Shown here one piece after another: positions 51,901 through 64,000 of a stretch of DNA of 64,000 bases. Location of the stretch: NCBI RefSeq assembly GCF_051014445.1, contig NW_027488369.1, positions 13,968,001 through 14,032,000 on the forward strand. Reading direction: 5' to 3'. This DNA comes from Colletes latitarsis (lineage: Eukaryota > Arthropoda > Insecta > Hymenoptera > Colletidae). A program made the position numbers and the translations under genes. Below the pieces are notes generated by a model. The model was given only the letters and a program-made list of their open reading frames with translations. It had not been told where the DNA came from and searched no databases. Within the stretch, counting starts at the first letter, position 1. Every line of letters starts with the position of its first letter.

Positions 51901-54900
51901 ATCGCATGTTAGGTCTAGGTTAGGCCTGGGATTTGCCCTCATCAGGGTCATACTTTCGCAGTTTTAACATACATGTTGACCTGATCGAGGGTTTTTTCTG
52001 CTTTGGATCACGTAGTAAAGTGGTACCACACTGAAACAGTCCATTAAACATGGTTTGGATCAATATTTTAGAGGATAACGCATGTTAAGTCTAGGTTAGG
52101 TCTGGGATTTTCACTTATCAGACTCATACTTTCGCATTCTTCACATACTTGTTGAACGGATCCTGGGTTACTTTCTGGTTTGGATCACATAGTAATGTGG
52201 TATCGCACTGAAACAGTCGATTAAACCAGGTTTGGATCAACATTTTACAGGATAACGCATGTTAGGTCTACGTTAGGTCTGGGATTTTCACTCATCAGAC
52301 TCATACTTTCGCATTCTTCACATACTTGTTGAACGGATCCTGGGTTTTTTCAGGTTTGGATCACGTAGTAATGTGGTACCACACTGAAACATTCAATTAA
52401 ACCTGATCTTGATAAATATTTTAGAGGATAACGCATGTTAGGTCTGGGCTAGGTCTAAGATTTGCCCCCATCAGGCTCATACTTTCGCATATTTCCCATA
52501 CTTCATGGCTAGATCCTGGGCAGTTTCTGGATTGTATCACGTAGTAATGTGGTACCACGCTGAAACAGTCAATTAAACCTGGTTTCGATCAATATTTTAG
52601 AGGATAACGCAAGTTAGGTCTGGCATAGGTCTGGGATTCACCCTAATCAGGCCCATACTTTCGCGTTTTTCACTTACTTGTTGATCTGATGCTGGGCTTT
52701 TTCTGGTTTGGATCACGTAGTAATGTGGTACCACACTGAAACTGTCAATTAAACCTGGTTTCGATCAATATTTTAGAGGATAACGCAAGTTAGGTCTGGG
52801 ATGGGTCTGGGATTTGCCCTCATCAGGCTCATACTTTCGCGTTTTTCACATACTTGTTGAACAGATCCTGGGTTTTTTCTGGATTGGATCACGTAGTAAT
52901 GTGGGACCACACTGAAACAATCAATTAAACCTGGTCTTGATAAATATTTTAGAGGATAACGCATGTTAGGTCTGGGATAGGTCTGGGATTTGCCCTCATC
53001 AGACTCATACTTTCGCACACTTCACATACTCGTTGAACAGATCCTGGGTTACTTTCTGGTTTGGATCACATAGTAATGTGGTATCGCACTGAAACAGTCG
53101 ATTAAACCAGGTTTGGATCAACATTTTACAGGATAACGCATGTTAGGTCTACGTTAGGTCTGGGATTTTCACTCATCAGACTCATACTTTCGCATTCTTC
53201 ACATACTTGTTGAACGGATCCTGGGTTTTTTCAGGTTTGGATCACGTAGTAATGTGGTACCACACTGAAACATTGAATTAAACCTGGTCTTGATAAATAT
53301 TTTGGAGGATAACGCATGTTAGGTCTGGGTTAGGTCTAGGATTTGCCCTCATCAGGTTCATACTTTCGCATATTTCTCATACTTCATGGCTGGATCCTGG
53401 GCTATTTCTGGATTGGATCACGTATTAATGTGGTACCACACTGAAACAGTCAATTAAACCTGGTTTTGATGAATATTTTAGAGAATAATTCATGTTAGGT
53501 CTAGGTTAGGCATGGGATTTGCTCTCATCAGGCTCATTCTTTCGCATATTTCTCATACTTGATGGCTAGATCCTGGGCATTTACTGGATTGCATCACGCA
53601 GTAATGAAGTACATCACTGAAACACTCAATTAAACCTGGTTTCGATCAATATTATTGAGGATAACGCATGTTAGGTCTAGGTTAGGCCTGGGATTTTCAC
53701 CCATCAGACTCATGCTTTCGCATTCTTCACATACTTGTTGAACGGAACCTGGGTTTTTCCTGGTTTGGATCACGTAGTAATGTGGGTCCACACTGAAACA
53801 ATTAATTAAACCTGGTCTTGATAAATATTTTAGAGGATAACGCATGTTAGGTCTGGGATAGGTCTGGGATTTGCCCTCATCAGACTCATACTTTCGCATA
53901 TTTCTCATACTTCATGGCTAGATCCTGGGCTTCTTCTGGATTGCATCACGTAGTAATGAAGTACAACACTGAACCCGTCAATCAAACCTGGTTTCCATCA
54001 ATATCTTAGAGGACAACGCAAGTTAAGTCTGGGATTGGTCTGGGATTTGACCTCATCAGACCCATACTTTCGCACACTTCACATACTCGTTGAACAGATC
54101 CTGGGTTATTTTCTGGTTTGGACCACATAGTAATGTGGTACCACACTGAAACAGTCGATTAAACCAGGTTTCGATCAATATTTTTGAGGATAACGCATGT
54201 TAGGTCTAGGTTAGGCCGGGGATTTTCACTCAACAGACTCATACTTTCGCATTCTTCACATACTTGTTGAACGGATCCTGGATTTTTTCTGGATTGCATC
54301 TCGTAGTAATGAAGTACAACACTGAAACAGTCAATTAAACCTGGTTTCCATCAATATCTTAGAGGACAACGCAAGTTAGGTCTGGGATAGGTCTGGGATT
54401 TGCCCACATCAGGCTCATACTTTCGCGTTTTTCACATACTCGTTGAACAGATCCTGGGTTATTTTCTGGTTTGGATCACATAGTAATGTGGTACCACACT
54501 GAAACAGTCGACTAATCCAGGTTTCGATCAATATTTTTGAGGATAACGCATGTTAGGTCTAGGTTAGGCCTGGTATTTTCACTCAACAGACTCATACTTT
54601 CGCATTCTTCACATACCTGTTGAACGGATCCCGGATTTTTCCTGGTTTGGATCACGTAGTAATGTGGGACCGCACTGAAACAGTCCATTGAACCTGGTTT
54701 CGATCAATATATTCGAGAATAATTCATGTTACGTGTAGGTTAGGTCTGGGATTTGCTCTCATCAGGCTCATTCTTTCGCATATTTCTCATACTTGATGGC
54801 TAGATCCTGGGCTATTTCTGGATTGTATCACGTAGTAATGTGGTACCACACAGAAACAGTCAATTAAACCTGGTTTCGATGAATATTTTAGAGGATAACG

Positions 54901-54904
54901 CAAG

Positions 54905-54937
54905 TTACGTCTGGGATAGGTCTGGGATAGGTCTGGG
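54905..54937 (+). repeat. Telomere-like 11-bp unit expanded to a trimer
   Basis: TTACGTCTGGG (54905-54915), ATAGGTCTGGG (54916-54926) and ATAGGTCTGGG (54927-54937) follow one another without a gap, where ordinary monomers have only two such units. The monomer is longer by 11 bp. The first unit has lost TTAGG (TTACG). Confidence 0.85.
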
Positions 54938-55444
54938 ATTTGCCCTCATCAGGCTCATACTTTCGCGTTTTTCACATACTTGTTGAACAGATCCTGGGTT
55001 TTTTTCTGGATTGCGTCACGTAGTAGTGTGGTACCACACTGAAACAGTCGATTAAACCTGGTTTCGATCAATATCTTAGAGGACAACGCAAGTTAGGTCT
55101 GGGATAGGTCTGGGATTTGCCCACATCAGGCTCATACTTTCGCGTTTTCCACATACTCGTTGAACAGATCCTGGGTTTCTTCTGGATTGGATCACGTAGT
55201 AATGTGGGACCACACTGAAACAATCAATTAAACCTGGTCTTGATAAATATTTTGGAGGATAACGCATGTTAGGTCTGGGTTAGGTCTAGGATTTGCCCTC
55301 GTCAGGCTCATACATTCGCATATTACTCATACTTCACGGCTAGATCCTGGGCTATTTCTGGATTGTATCACGTAGTAATGTGGTACCACACAGAAACAGT
55401 CAATTAAACCTGGTTTCGATCAATATTTTAGAGGATAACGCAAG

Positions 55445-55477
55445 TTAGGTCTGGGATGGGTCTGGGATAGGTCTGGG
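55445..55477 (+). repeat. Second telomere-like 11-bp trimer
   Basis: TTAGGTCTGGG (55445-55455), ATGGGTCTGGG (55456-55466) and ATAGGTCTGGG (55467-55477). It is 540 bp after the first trimer, that is three monomers plus 11 bp, so the two share descent through a 3-monomer duplication. Confidence 0.85.
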
Positions 55478-58400
55478 ATTTGCCCTCATCAGGCTCATAC
55501 TTTCGCGTTTTTCACATACTTGTTGAACAGATCCTGGGTTTTTTCTGGATTGCGTCACGTAGTAGTGTGGTACCACACTGAAACAGTCGACTAATCCAGG
55601 TTTCGATCAATATTTTTGAGGATAACGCATGTTAGTTCTAGGTTAGGCCTGGTATTTTCACTCATCAGACTCATACTTTCGCATTCTTCTCATACTTGTT
55701 GAACGGATCCTGGGTTTTTTCTGGTTTGGATCACGTAGTAATGTAGGACCACACAGAAACAATCAATTAAACCTGGTCTTGATAAATATTTTGGAGGATA
55801 ACGCATGTTAGGTCTGGGTTAGGTCTAGGATTTGCCCTCGTCAGGCTCATACATTCGCATATTACTCATACTTCACGGCTAGATCCTGGGCTATTTCTGG
55901 ATTGTATCACGTAGTAATGTGGTACCACACAGAAACAGTCAATTAAACCTGGTTTCGATCAATATTTTAGAGGATAACGCAAGTTAGGTCTGGGATGGGT
56001 CTGGGATTTGCCCTCATCAGGCTCATACTTTCGCGTTTTTCACATACTTGTTGAACAGATTCTGGGTTTCTTCTGGATTGGATCACGTAGTAATGTGGGA
56101 CCACACTGAAACAATCAATTTAACCTGGTCTTGATAAATATTTTAGAGGATAACGCATGTTAGGTCTGGGTTAGGTCTAGGATTTGCCCTCATCAGGCTC
56201 ATACTTTCGCATATTTCTCATACTTCATGGCTGGATCCGGGGCTATTTCTGGATTGGATCACGTATTAATGTGGTACCACACTGAAACAGTCAATTAAAC
56301 CTGGTTTTGATGAATATTTTAGAGAATAATTCATGTTAGGTCTAGGTTAGGCATGGGATTTGCTCTCATCAGGCTCATTCTTTCGCATATTTCTCATACT
56401 AGATGGCTAGATCCTGGGCTTTTTCTGGATTGCATCACGCAGTAATGAAGTACAACACTGAAACTCTCAATTAAACCTGGTTTCCATCAATATTTTCGAG
56501 GACAACGCATGTTAGGTCTAGGTTAGGCCTGGGATTTGCCCTCATCAGGGACATACTTTCGCAGTTTTAACATACATGTTGACCTGATCGAGGGTTTTTT
56601 CTGCTTTGGATCACGTAGTAAAGTGGTACCACACTGAAACAGTCCATTAAACCTGGTTTGGATCAATATTTTAGAGGATAACGCATGTTAGGTCTGGGAT
56701 AAGTCTGGGATTTGCCCTCATCAGACTAATACTTTCGCATTCTTCACATACTTGTTGAACTGATCCTGGGTTTTTTCTGGTTTGGATCACGTAGTAATGT
56801 GGTACCACACTGAAACAGTCGATTAAACCTGGTTTCGATCAGTACTTTAGAGGATAACGCAACATAAGTCTGGGATTGGTCTGGGATTTGACCTCATCAG
56901 ACTCATACTTTCGCGTTTTTCACATACTTGTTGAACAGATCCTGGGTTTTTTCTGGTTTGGATCACGTAGTAGTGTGGTACCACACTGAAACAGTCCATT
57001 AAACCTGCTTGCGATCAATATTTTAGAGGATAACGCATGTTAGGACTGGATTAGGTCTAGGATTTGCCCTCATCAGGCTCATTGTTTCGCATATTTCTCA
57101 AACTTGATGGCTAGATCCTGGGCTTTTTCTGGATTGCATCACGTAGTAATGTGGTACCACACTAAAACATTCAATTAAACCTGGTCTTGATAAATATTTT
57201 AGAGAATAACGCATTTTAGGTCTGGGTTAGGTCTAGGATTTGCACTCATCAGGCTCATACTTTCGCATATTTCTCATACTTCATGGCTAGATCCTGGGCT
57301 TTTTCTGGATTGCATCACGTAGTAATGAAGTACAACACTGAAACAGTCAATTAAACCTGGTTTCCATCAATATCTTAGAGGACAACGCAAGTTAGGTCTG
57401 GGATAGGTCTGGGATTTGCCCTCATCAGGCTCATACTTTCGCGTTTTTCACATACTTGTTGAACAGATCCTGGGTTTTTTCAGGTTTGTATCTCGTAGTA
57501 GTGTGGTACCACACTGAAACAGTCCATTAAACCTGGTTTGCATCAATATTTTAGAGGATAACGCATGTTAGGTCTAGGTTAGCCCTGGGATTTTCACTCA
57601 TCAGACTCATACTTTCGCATTCTTCACATACTTGTTGAACTGATCCTGGGTTTTTACTGGTTTGGATCACGTAGTAATGTGGTACCACACTGAAACAGTC
57701 GATTAAACCTGGTTTCGATCAATATTTTAGAGGATAACGCAAGTTAGGTGTGGGATAGGTCTGGGATTTGCCCTCATCAGGCTCATACTTTCGCGTTTTT
57801 CACATACTCGTTGAACAGATCCTGGGTTATTTTCTGGTTTGGATCACATAGTAATGTGGTACCACACTGAAACAGTCGATTAAACCAGGTTTCGATCAAT
57901 ATTTTAGAGTATAACTCATGTTAGGTCTAGGTTAGACCTGGGATTTTCATTTATCTGACTCATACTTTCGCATTCTTCACATACTTGTTGAACGGATTCT
58001 GGGTTTTTTCTGGTTTGGATCACGTAGTAATGTCGGACCACACTGAAACAGTCAATTAAACCTGGTCTGGATAAATATTTTAGAGGATAACGCATCTTAG
58101 GTCTGGGTTAGTTCTAAGATTTGCCCTCATCAGGCTCATACTTTCGCATATTTCTCATACTGGATGGCTAGATCGTGGGCTCTTTCTGGATTGCATCACG
58201 TAGTAATGAAGTACAACACTGAAACACTCAATTAAACCTGGTTTCCATCAATATTATTGAGGATAACGCATGTTAGATCTAGGTTAGGCCTGGGATTTTC
58301 ACTCATCAGACTCATACTTTCGCATTCTTCACATACTTGTTGAACGGATCTTGGGTTTTTTCTGGTGTGGATCACGTAGTAATGTGGTACCACACTGAAA

Positions 58401-60049
58401 CAATCAATTAGACCTGATCTTGATAAATATTTTAGAGGATAACGCATGTTAGGTCTGGGTTAGGTCTAGGATTTGCCCTCATCAGGCTCATACTTTCGCA
58501 TATTTCTCATACTTCATGGCTGGATCCTGGGCTTTCTCTGGATCGCATCACGTAGTAATGAAGTACAACACTGAAACAGTCAATTAAACCTGGTTTCCAT
58601 CAATATTTTAGAGGACAACGCATGTTAGGTCTAGGTTAGGCCGGGGATTTTCACTCGTCAGGCTCATACTTTCGCATATTTCTCATACTTCATGGCTAGG
58701 TCCTGGGATGTTTCTGGATTGTATCACATAGCAATGTGGTACCACGCTGAAACAGTCGATTAAACCTGGTTTCGATCAATATTTTAGAGGATAACGCAAG
58801 TTAAGTCTGGGATAGGTCTGGGATTTGACCTCATCAGACTCATACTTTCGCATATTTCTCATACTTCATGGCTGGATCCTGGGCTATTTCTGGATTGGAT
58901 CACGTAGTAATGTGGTACCACACTGAAACAGTCAATTAAACCTGGTTTTGATCAATATTTTACAGAATAATTCATGTTAGGTCTAGGTTAGGTCTGGGAT
59001 TTGCTCTCATCAGGCTCATTCTTTCGCATATTTCTCATACTTGATGGCTAGATCCTGGGCTTTCTCTGGATAGCATCACGTAGTAATGAAGTACAACACT
59101 GAAACAGTCAATTAAACCTGGTTTTCATCAATATTTTAGAGGACAACGCATGTTAGGTCTAGGTTAGGCCAGGGATTTGCCCTCATCAGGGTCATACTTT
59201 CGCAGTTTTAACATACATGTTGACCTGATCGAGGGTTTTTTCTGCTTTGGATCACGTAGTAAAGTGGTACCACACTGAAACAGTCCATTAAACCTGGTTT
59301 GAATAAATATTTTAGAGGATAACGCATGTTAGGTCTAGGTTAGCCCTGGGATTTTCACTCATCAGACTCATACTTTCGCATTCTTCACATACTTGTTGAA
59401 CGGATCCTGGGTTTTTTCTGGTTTGGCTCACGTAGTAATGTGGTACCACACTGAAACATTCAGTTAAACCTGATCTTGATAAATATTTTAGAGGATAACG
59501 CATATTAGGTCTGGGTTAGGTCTAAGATTTGCCCTCATCAGGCTCATACTTTCGCATATTTCTCATACTTCATGGCTAGATCCTGGGCTGTCTCTGGATT
59601 GTATAACGTAGTAATGTGGTACCACGCTCAAACAGTCAATTAGACCTGGTTTCGATCAATATTTTAGAGGATAACGCAAGTTAGGTCTGGCATAGGTCTG
59701 GGATTCGCCCTCATCAGACTCATACTTTCGCGTTTTTCACATACTTGTTGAACTGATCCTGGGCTTTTTCTGGTTTGGATCACGTAGTAATGTGGTACCA
59801 CACTGAAACAGTCGATTAAACCAGGTTTCGACCAATATTTTAGAGGATAACGCATGTTAGGTCTAGGTTAGGCCTGGGATTTGCCCTCATCAGACTCATA
59901 CTTTCGCGTTTTTCACATACTTGTTGAACTGATCCTGGGCTTTTTCTGGTTTGGATCACGTAGTAATGTGGTACCACACTGAAACAGTCGATTAAACCAG
60001 GTTTCGACCAATATTTTAGAGGATAACGCATGTTAGGTCTGGGATAGGT

Positions 60050-63000
60050 CTGGAACTTGCCCTCATCAGGCTCATACTTTCGCGTTTTTCACATACTTGT
60101 TGAACAGATCCTGGGTTTTTTCTGGTTTGGATCACGTAGTAGTGTGGTACCACACTGAAACAGTCCATTAAACCTGGTTTGGATCAATATTTTAGAGGAT
60201 AACGCATGTTAGGTCTAGGTTAGGTCGGGGATTTTCACTCATCAGACTCATACTTTCGCATTCTTCACATACTTGTTGAACGGATCCTGGGCTTTTGCGG
60301 GTTTGGATCACGTGGTAATGTGGTACCACACTGAAACAGTCAATTAAACCTGGTTTTGATCAATATTTTACAGAATAATTCATGTTAGGTCTAGGTTAGG
60401 TCTGGGATTTGCTCTCATCAGGCTCATTCTTCCGCATATTTCTCATACTTGATGGCTAGATCCTGGGCTTTTTCTGGATTGCATCACGTAGTAATGAAGT
60501 GCAACACTGAAACAGTCAATTAAACCTGGTTTCCATCAATATTTTAGAGGATAACGCAAGTTAAGTCTGGGATTGGTCTGGGATTTGACCTCATCAGACT
60601 CATACTTTCGCACACTTCACATACTCGTTGAACAGATCCTGGGTTATTTTCTGGTTTGGACCACATAGTAATGTGGTACCACACTGAAACAGTCGATTAA
60701 ACCATGTTTCGATCAATATTTTTGAGGATAACGCATGTTAGGTCTAGGTTAGGCCTGGGATTTTCACTCATCAGGCTCATACTTTCGCATTCTTCACATA
60801 CTTGTTGAACGGATCCTGGGTTTTTTCTGGTTTGGATCACGTAGTAATGTGGGACCACACTGAAACAGTCAATTAAACCTGGTTTCGATCAATATTTTAG
60901 AGAATAATTCATGTTAGGTCTAGGTTAGGTCTGGGATTTGCTCTCATCAGGCTCATTCTTTCGCATATTTCTCATACTTGATGGCTAGATCCTGGGCTTT
61001 TTCTGGATTGCATCACGTAGTAATGAAGTGCAACACTGAAACAGTCAATTAAACCTGGTTTCCATCAATATCTTAGAGGACAACGCAAGTTAGGTCTGGG
61101 ATTGGTCTGGGATTTGACCTCATCAGACTCATACTTTCGCACACTTCACATACTCGTTGAACAGATCCTGGGTTATTTTCTGGTTTGGACCACATAGTAA
61201 TGTGGTACCACACTGAAACAGTCGATTAAACCATGTTTCGATCAATATTTTTGAGGATAACGCATGTTAGGTCTAGGTTAGGCCTGGGATTTTCACTCAT
61301 CAGGCTCATACTTTCGCATTCTTCACATACTTGTTGTACGGATCCTGAGTTTTTTCTGGTTTGGACCACGTAGTAATGTGGTACCACACTGAAACGGTCA
61401 ATTAAACCTGGTTTCGATCAATATTTTAGAGGATAACGCAAGTTAGGTCTGGGATAGGTCTGGGATTTGCCCTCATCAGGCTCATACTTTCGCGTTTTTC
61501 ACATACTTGTTGAACAGATCATGGGTTTTTTCTGGGTTGGGTCACGTGGTACCACACTGAAACAATCAATTAAACCTGGTTTCGCTCAATATTTTAGAGG
61601 ATAACGCATGTTAGGTCTAGGTTAGCCCTGGGATTTTCACTCATCAGACTCATACTTTCGCATTCTTCACATACTTGTTGAACTGATCCTGGGTTTTTTC
61701 TGGTTTGGATCACGTAGTAATGTGGTACCGCACTGAAACAGTCAATTAAACCTGGTTCCGATCAATATCTTCGAAAATAATTCATGTTAGGTCTAGGTTA
61801 GGCCTGGGATTTTCACTCATCAGACTCATACTTTCGCATTCTTCACATACTTGTTGAACGGATCCTGGGTTTTTTCTGGTTTGGTTCACGTAGTAATGTG
61901 GTACCACACTGAAACATTCAATTAAACCTGATCTTGATAAATATTTTAGAGGATAACGCATGTTAGGTCTGGGTTAGGTCTAAGATTTGCCCTCATCAGG
62001 CTCATACTTTCGCATATTTCTCATACTTCAAGGCTAGATCCTGGGCTGTTTCTGGATTGTATCAGGTAGTAATGTGGTACCACGCTCAAACAGTCAATTA
62101 GACCTGGTTTCGATCATTATTTTAGAGGATAACGCAAGTTAGGTCTGGCATAGGTCTGGGATTCGCCCTCATCAGACTCATACTTTCGCGTTTTTCACAT
62201 ACTTGTTGAACTGATCCTGGGCTTTTTCTGGTTTGGATCACGTAGTAATGTGGTACCACACTGAAACAGTCAATTAAACCTGGTTTTGATCAATATTTTA
62301 GAGAATAATTCATGTTAGGTCTAGGTTAGGTCTGGGATTTGCTCTCATCAGGCTCATACTTTCGCACACTTCACATACTCGTTTGACAGATCCTGGGATA
62401 TTTTCTGGTTTGGATCGCATAGTAATGTGGTACCACACTGAAACAGTCGATTAAACCAGGTTTCGACCAATATTTTAGAGGATAACGCATGTTAGGTCTA
62501 GGTTAGGCCTGGGATTTGCCCTCATCAGGGTCATACTTTCGCGTTTTTCACATACTTGTTGACCTGATCGAGGGTTTTTTCTGGTTTGGATCACGTAGTA
62601 ATGTGGTACCACACTGAAACAGTCAATTAAACCTGGTTTTGATCAATATTTTACAGAATAATTCATGTTAGGTCTAGGTTAGGTCTGGGATTTGCTCTCA
62701 TCAGGCTCATTCTTCCGCATATTTCTCATACTTGATGGCTAGATCCTGGGCTTTTTCTGGATTGCATCACGTAGTAATGAAGTGCAACACTGAAACAGTC
62801 AATTAAACCCGGTTTCCATCAATATCTTAGAGGACAACGCAAGTTAGGTCTGGGAAAGGTCTGGAACTTGCCCTCATCAGGCTCATACTTTCGCGTTTTT
62901 CACATACTTGTTGAACAGATCCTGGGTTGTTTCTGGTTTGGATCACGTAGTAGTGTCGTACCACACTGAAACAGTCCATTAAACCTGGTTTGGATCAATA

Positions 63001-64000
63001 TTTTAGAGGATAACGCATGTTAGGTCTAGGTTAGGTCGGGGATTTTCACTCATCAGACTCATACTTTCGCATTCTTCACATACTTGTTGAACGGATCCTG
63101 GGCTTTTGCGGGTTTGGATCACGTGGCAATGTGGTACCACACTGAAACAGTCGATAAAACCTGGTTTCGATCAATATTTTAGAGGATAACGCAAGTTAAG
63201 TCTGGGATTGGTCTGGGATTTGACCTCATCAGACTCATACTTTCGCACACTTCACATACTCGTTGAACAGATCCTGGGTTATTTTCTGGTTTGGACCACA
63301 TAGTAATGTGGTACCACACTGAAACAGTCGATTAAACCATGTTTCGATCAATATTTTTGAGGATAACGCATGTTAGGTCTAGGTTAGGCCTGGGATTTTC
63401 ACTCATCAGGCTCATACTTTCGCATTCTTCACATACTTGTTGAACGGATCCTGGGTTTTTTCTGGTTTGGATCACGTAGTAATGTGGGACCACACTGAAA
63501 CAGTCAATTAAACCTGGTTTCGATTAATATTTTAGAGAATAATTCATGTTAGGTCTAGGTTAGGTCTGGGATTTGCTCTCATCAGGCTCATTCTTTCGCA
63601 TATTTCTCATACTTGATGGCTAGATCCTGGGCTTTTTCTGGATTGCATCACGTAGTAATGAAGTGCAACACTGAAACAGTCAATTAAACCTGGTTTCCAT
63701 CAATATCTTAGAGGACAACGCAAGTTAGGTCCGGGATTGGTCTGGGATTTGACCTCATCAGACTCATACTTTCGCACACTTCACATACTCGTTGAACAGA
63801 TCCTGGGTTATTTTCTGGTTTGGACCACATAGTAATGTGGTACCACACTGAAACAGTCGATTAAACCATGTTTCGATCAATATTTTTGAGGATAACGCAT
63901 GTTAGGTCTAGGTTAGGCCTGGGATTTTCACTCATCAGGCTCATACTTTCGCATTCTTCACATACTTGTTGAACGGATCCTGAGTTTTTTCTGGTTTGGA
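60050..64000. repeat. Nested duplications at the right end: 529-bp (3-monomer) and 2811-bp (16-monomer) units
   Basis: TGGAACTTGC is at 60051 and 62862, and GCTTTTGCGG at 60291 and 63102, both 2811 bp apart. Inside each copy ACCATGTTTCG recurs 529 bp apart (60701 and 61230; 63336 and 63865). The second large copy is cut by the window end. Confidence 0.8.

Larger units (their letters stand above)
18277..64000. repeat. 176-bp satellite array with telomere-like motifs (about 260 copies)
   Basis: Tandem monomers of 176 bp fill the rest of the window and run past its end. Spacing is visible from the repeated GGATAACGCATGTTAGGTCT word; four consecutive monomers start 176 bp apart between 20731 and 21259. 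Monomers contain, in order: two 11-bp TTAGG-type units, TTTGCCCTCATCAG or TTTTCACTCATCAG, CTCATACTTTCGCA, a variable middle, GGATCACGTAGTAATG, TGGTACCACACTGAAACAG, TTAAACCTGGTTTCGATCAA, and TATTTTAGAGGATAACGCA. Divergence between neighbours is high (many substitutions and 1-bp indels), unlike the homogeneous 118-bp array. No insertion of other DNA was noticed. Reverse-strand frames of 62-92 codons recur but are repeat by-products. Confidence 0.97.

Noticed and set aside
19825..60031. Recurrent reverse-strand ORFs of 62-92 codons starting MRYPLKYLSRPG-like
   Set aside because: They are the same stretch of the 176-bp satellite read again and again. 176 is not a multiple of 3, so frames shift at each monomer. 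Most monomers break the frame, the ATG is just the reverse of GGATAACGCAT, and no domain or signal is seen.
1..64000. CRISPR array
   Set aside because: Repeats are gapless tandem units of 118, 72, 270 and 176 bp with no unique spacers, and the other content is eukaryotic.
18277..64000. A true telomere array
   Set aside because: Only two or three 11-bp TTAGG-type units per 176 bp, separated by about 150 bp of other sequence; at most a subtelomeric satellite.

Overview
The window is eukaryotic repetitive DNA with no host gene. It contains two satellite arrays of different base composition, separated by a truncated retrotransposon. The best guess is an insect, perhaps a hymenopteran. Three things point that way: a non-LTR element of the R1/TRAS/SART type with a C-terminal CCHC zinc knuckle; (TTAGG)-related motifs in the second satellite; and, from memory and unchecked here, 11-bp TTAGG derivatives such as TTAGGTCTGGG reported as telomere repeats in some Hymenoptera. 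The species is not identified.

Region 1 (1-16299) is a very AT-rich inverted structure. A 118-bp satellite runs in one orientation from 1 to 5240 (about 44 copies, cut by the window edge) and in the opposite orientation from 8774 to 16299 (about 64 copies). Between them is an AT-rich palindrome (5241-8773). Each arm holds, from the outside in, a short 72-bp tandem array, an AT-rich linker with a 16-nt T (or A) run, and a 270-bp tandem array. The arms match in sequence but not in copy number: four 72-bp copies against three, and seven 270-bp copies against two. About 110 bp of AT-rich spacer lies at the centre.

Region 2 (16300-18276) is a GC-rich, 5'-truncated non-LTR retrotransposon on the + strand. 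It keeps the reverse transcriptase core from motif A onward with all three catalytic aspartates, has one frameshift before the CCHC zinc knuckle, and has a GC-rich 3' UTR with eight successive perfect or near-perfect inverted repeats. It ends in a 26-nt poly(A). Its 5' end joins the 118-bp satellite and its poly(A) joins the second satellite at GTTAGGTCTGGG.

Region 3 (18277-64000, continuing past the window) is about 260 tandem copies of a 176-bp satellite. Nearly every monomer carries two adjacent 11-bp TTAGG-type units (TTAGGTCTGGG-like) and most carry a 12-bp palindrome around GGTACC. Several monomer subfamilies alternate, and blocks are duplicated at many scales: 3 monomers (529 bp), 16 monomers (about 2.82 kb), and a 3.7-kb block repeated 10.2-10.4 kb away. 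The reverse-strand ORFs of 62-92 codons are a by-product of the repeat and are not annotated as genes.

The inferred picture is heterochromatin: an inverted AT-rich satellite domain, possibly centromeric or pericentromeric, next to a subtelomere-like satellite, with a telomere-repeat-type retrotransposon remnant at the boundary. There are no tRNA, rRNA, CRISPR or prokaryotic features.
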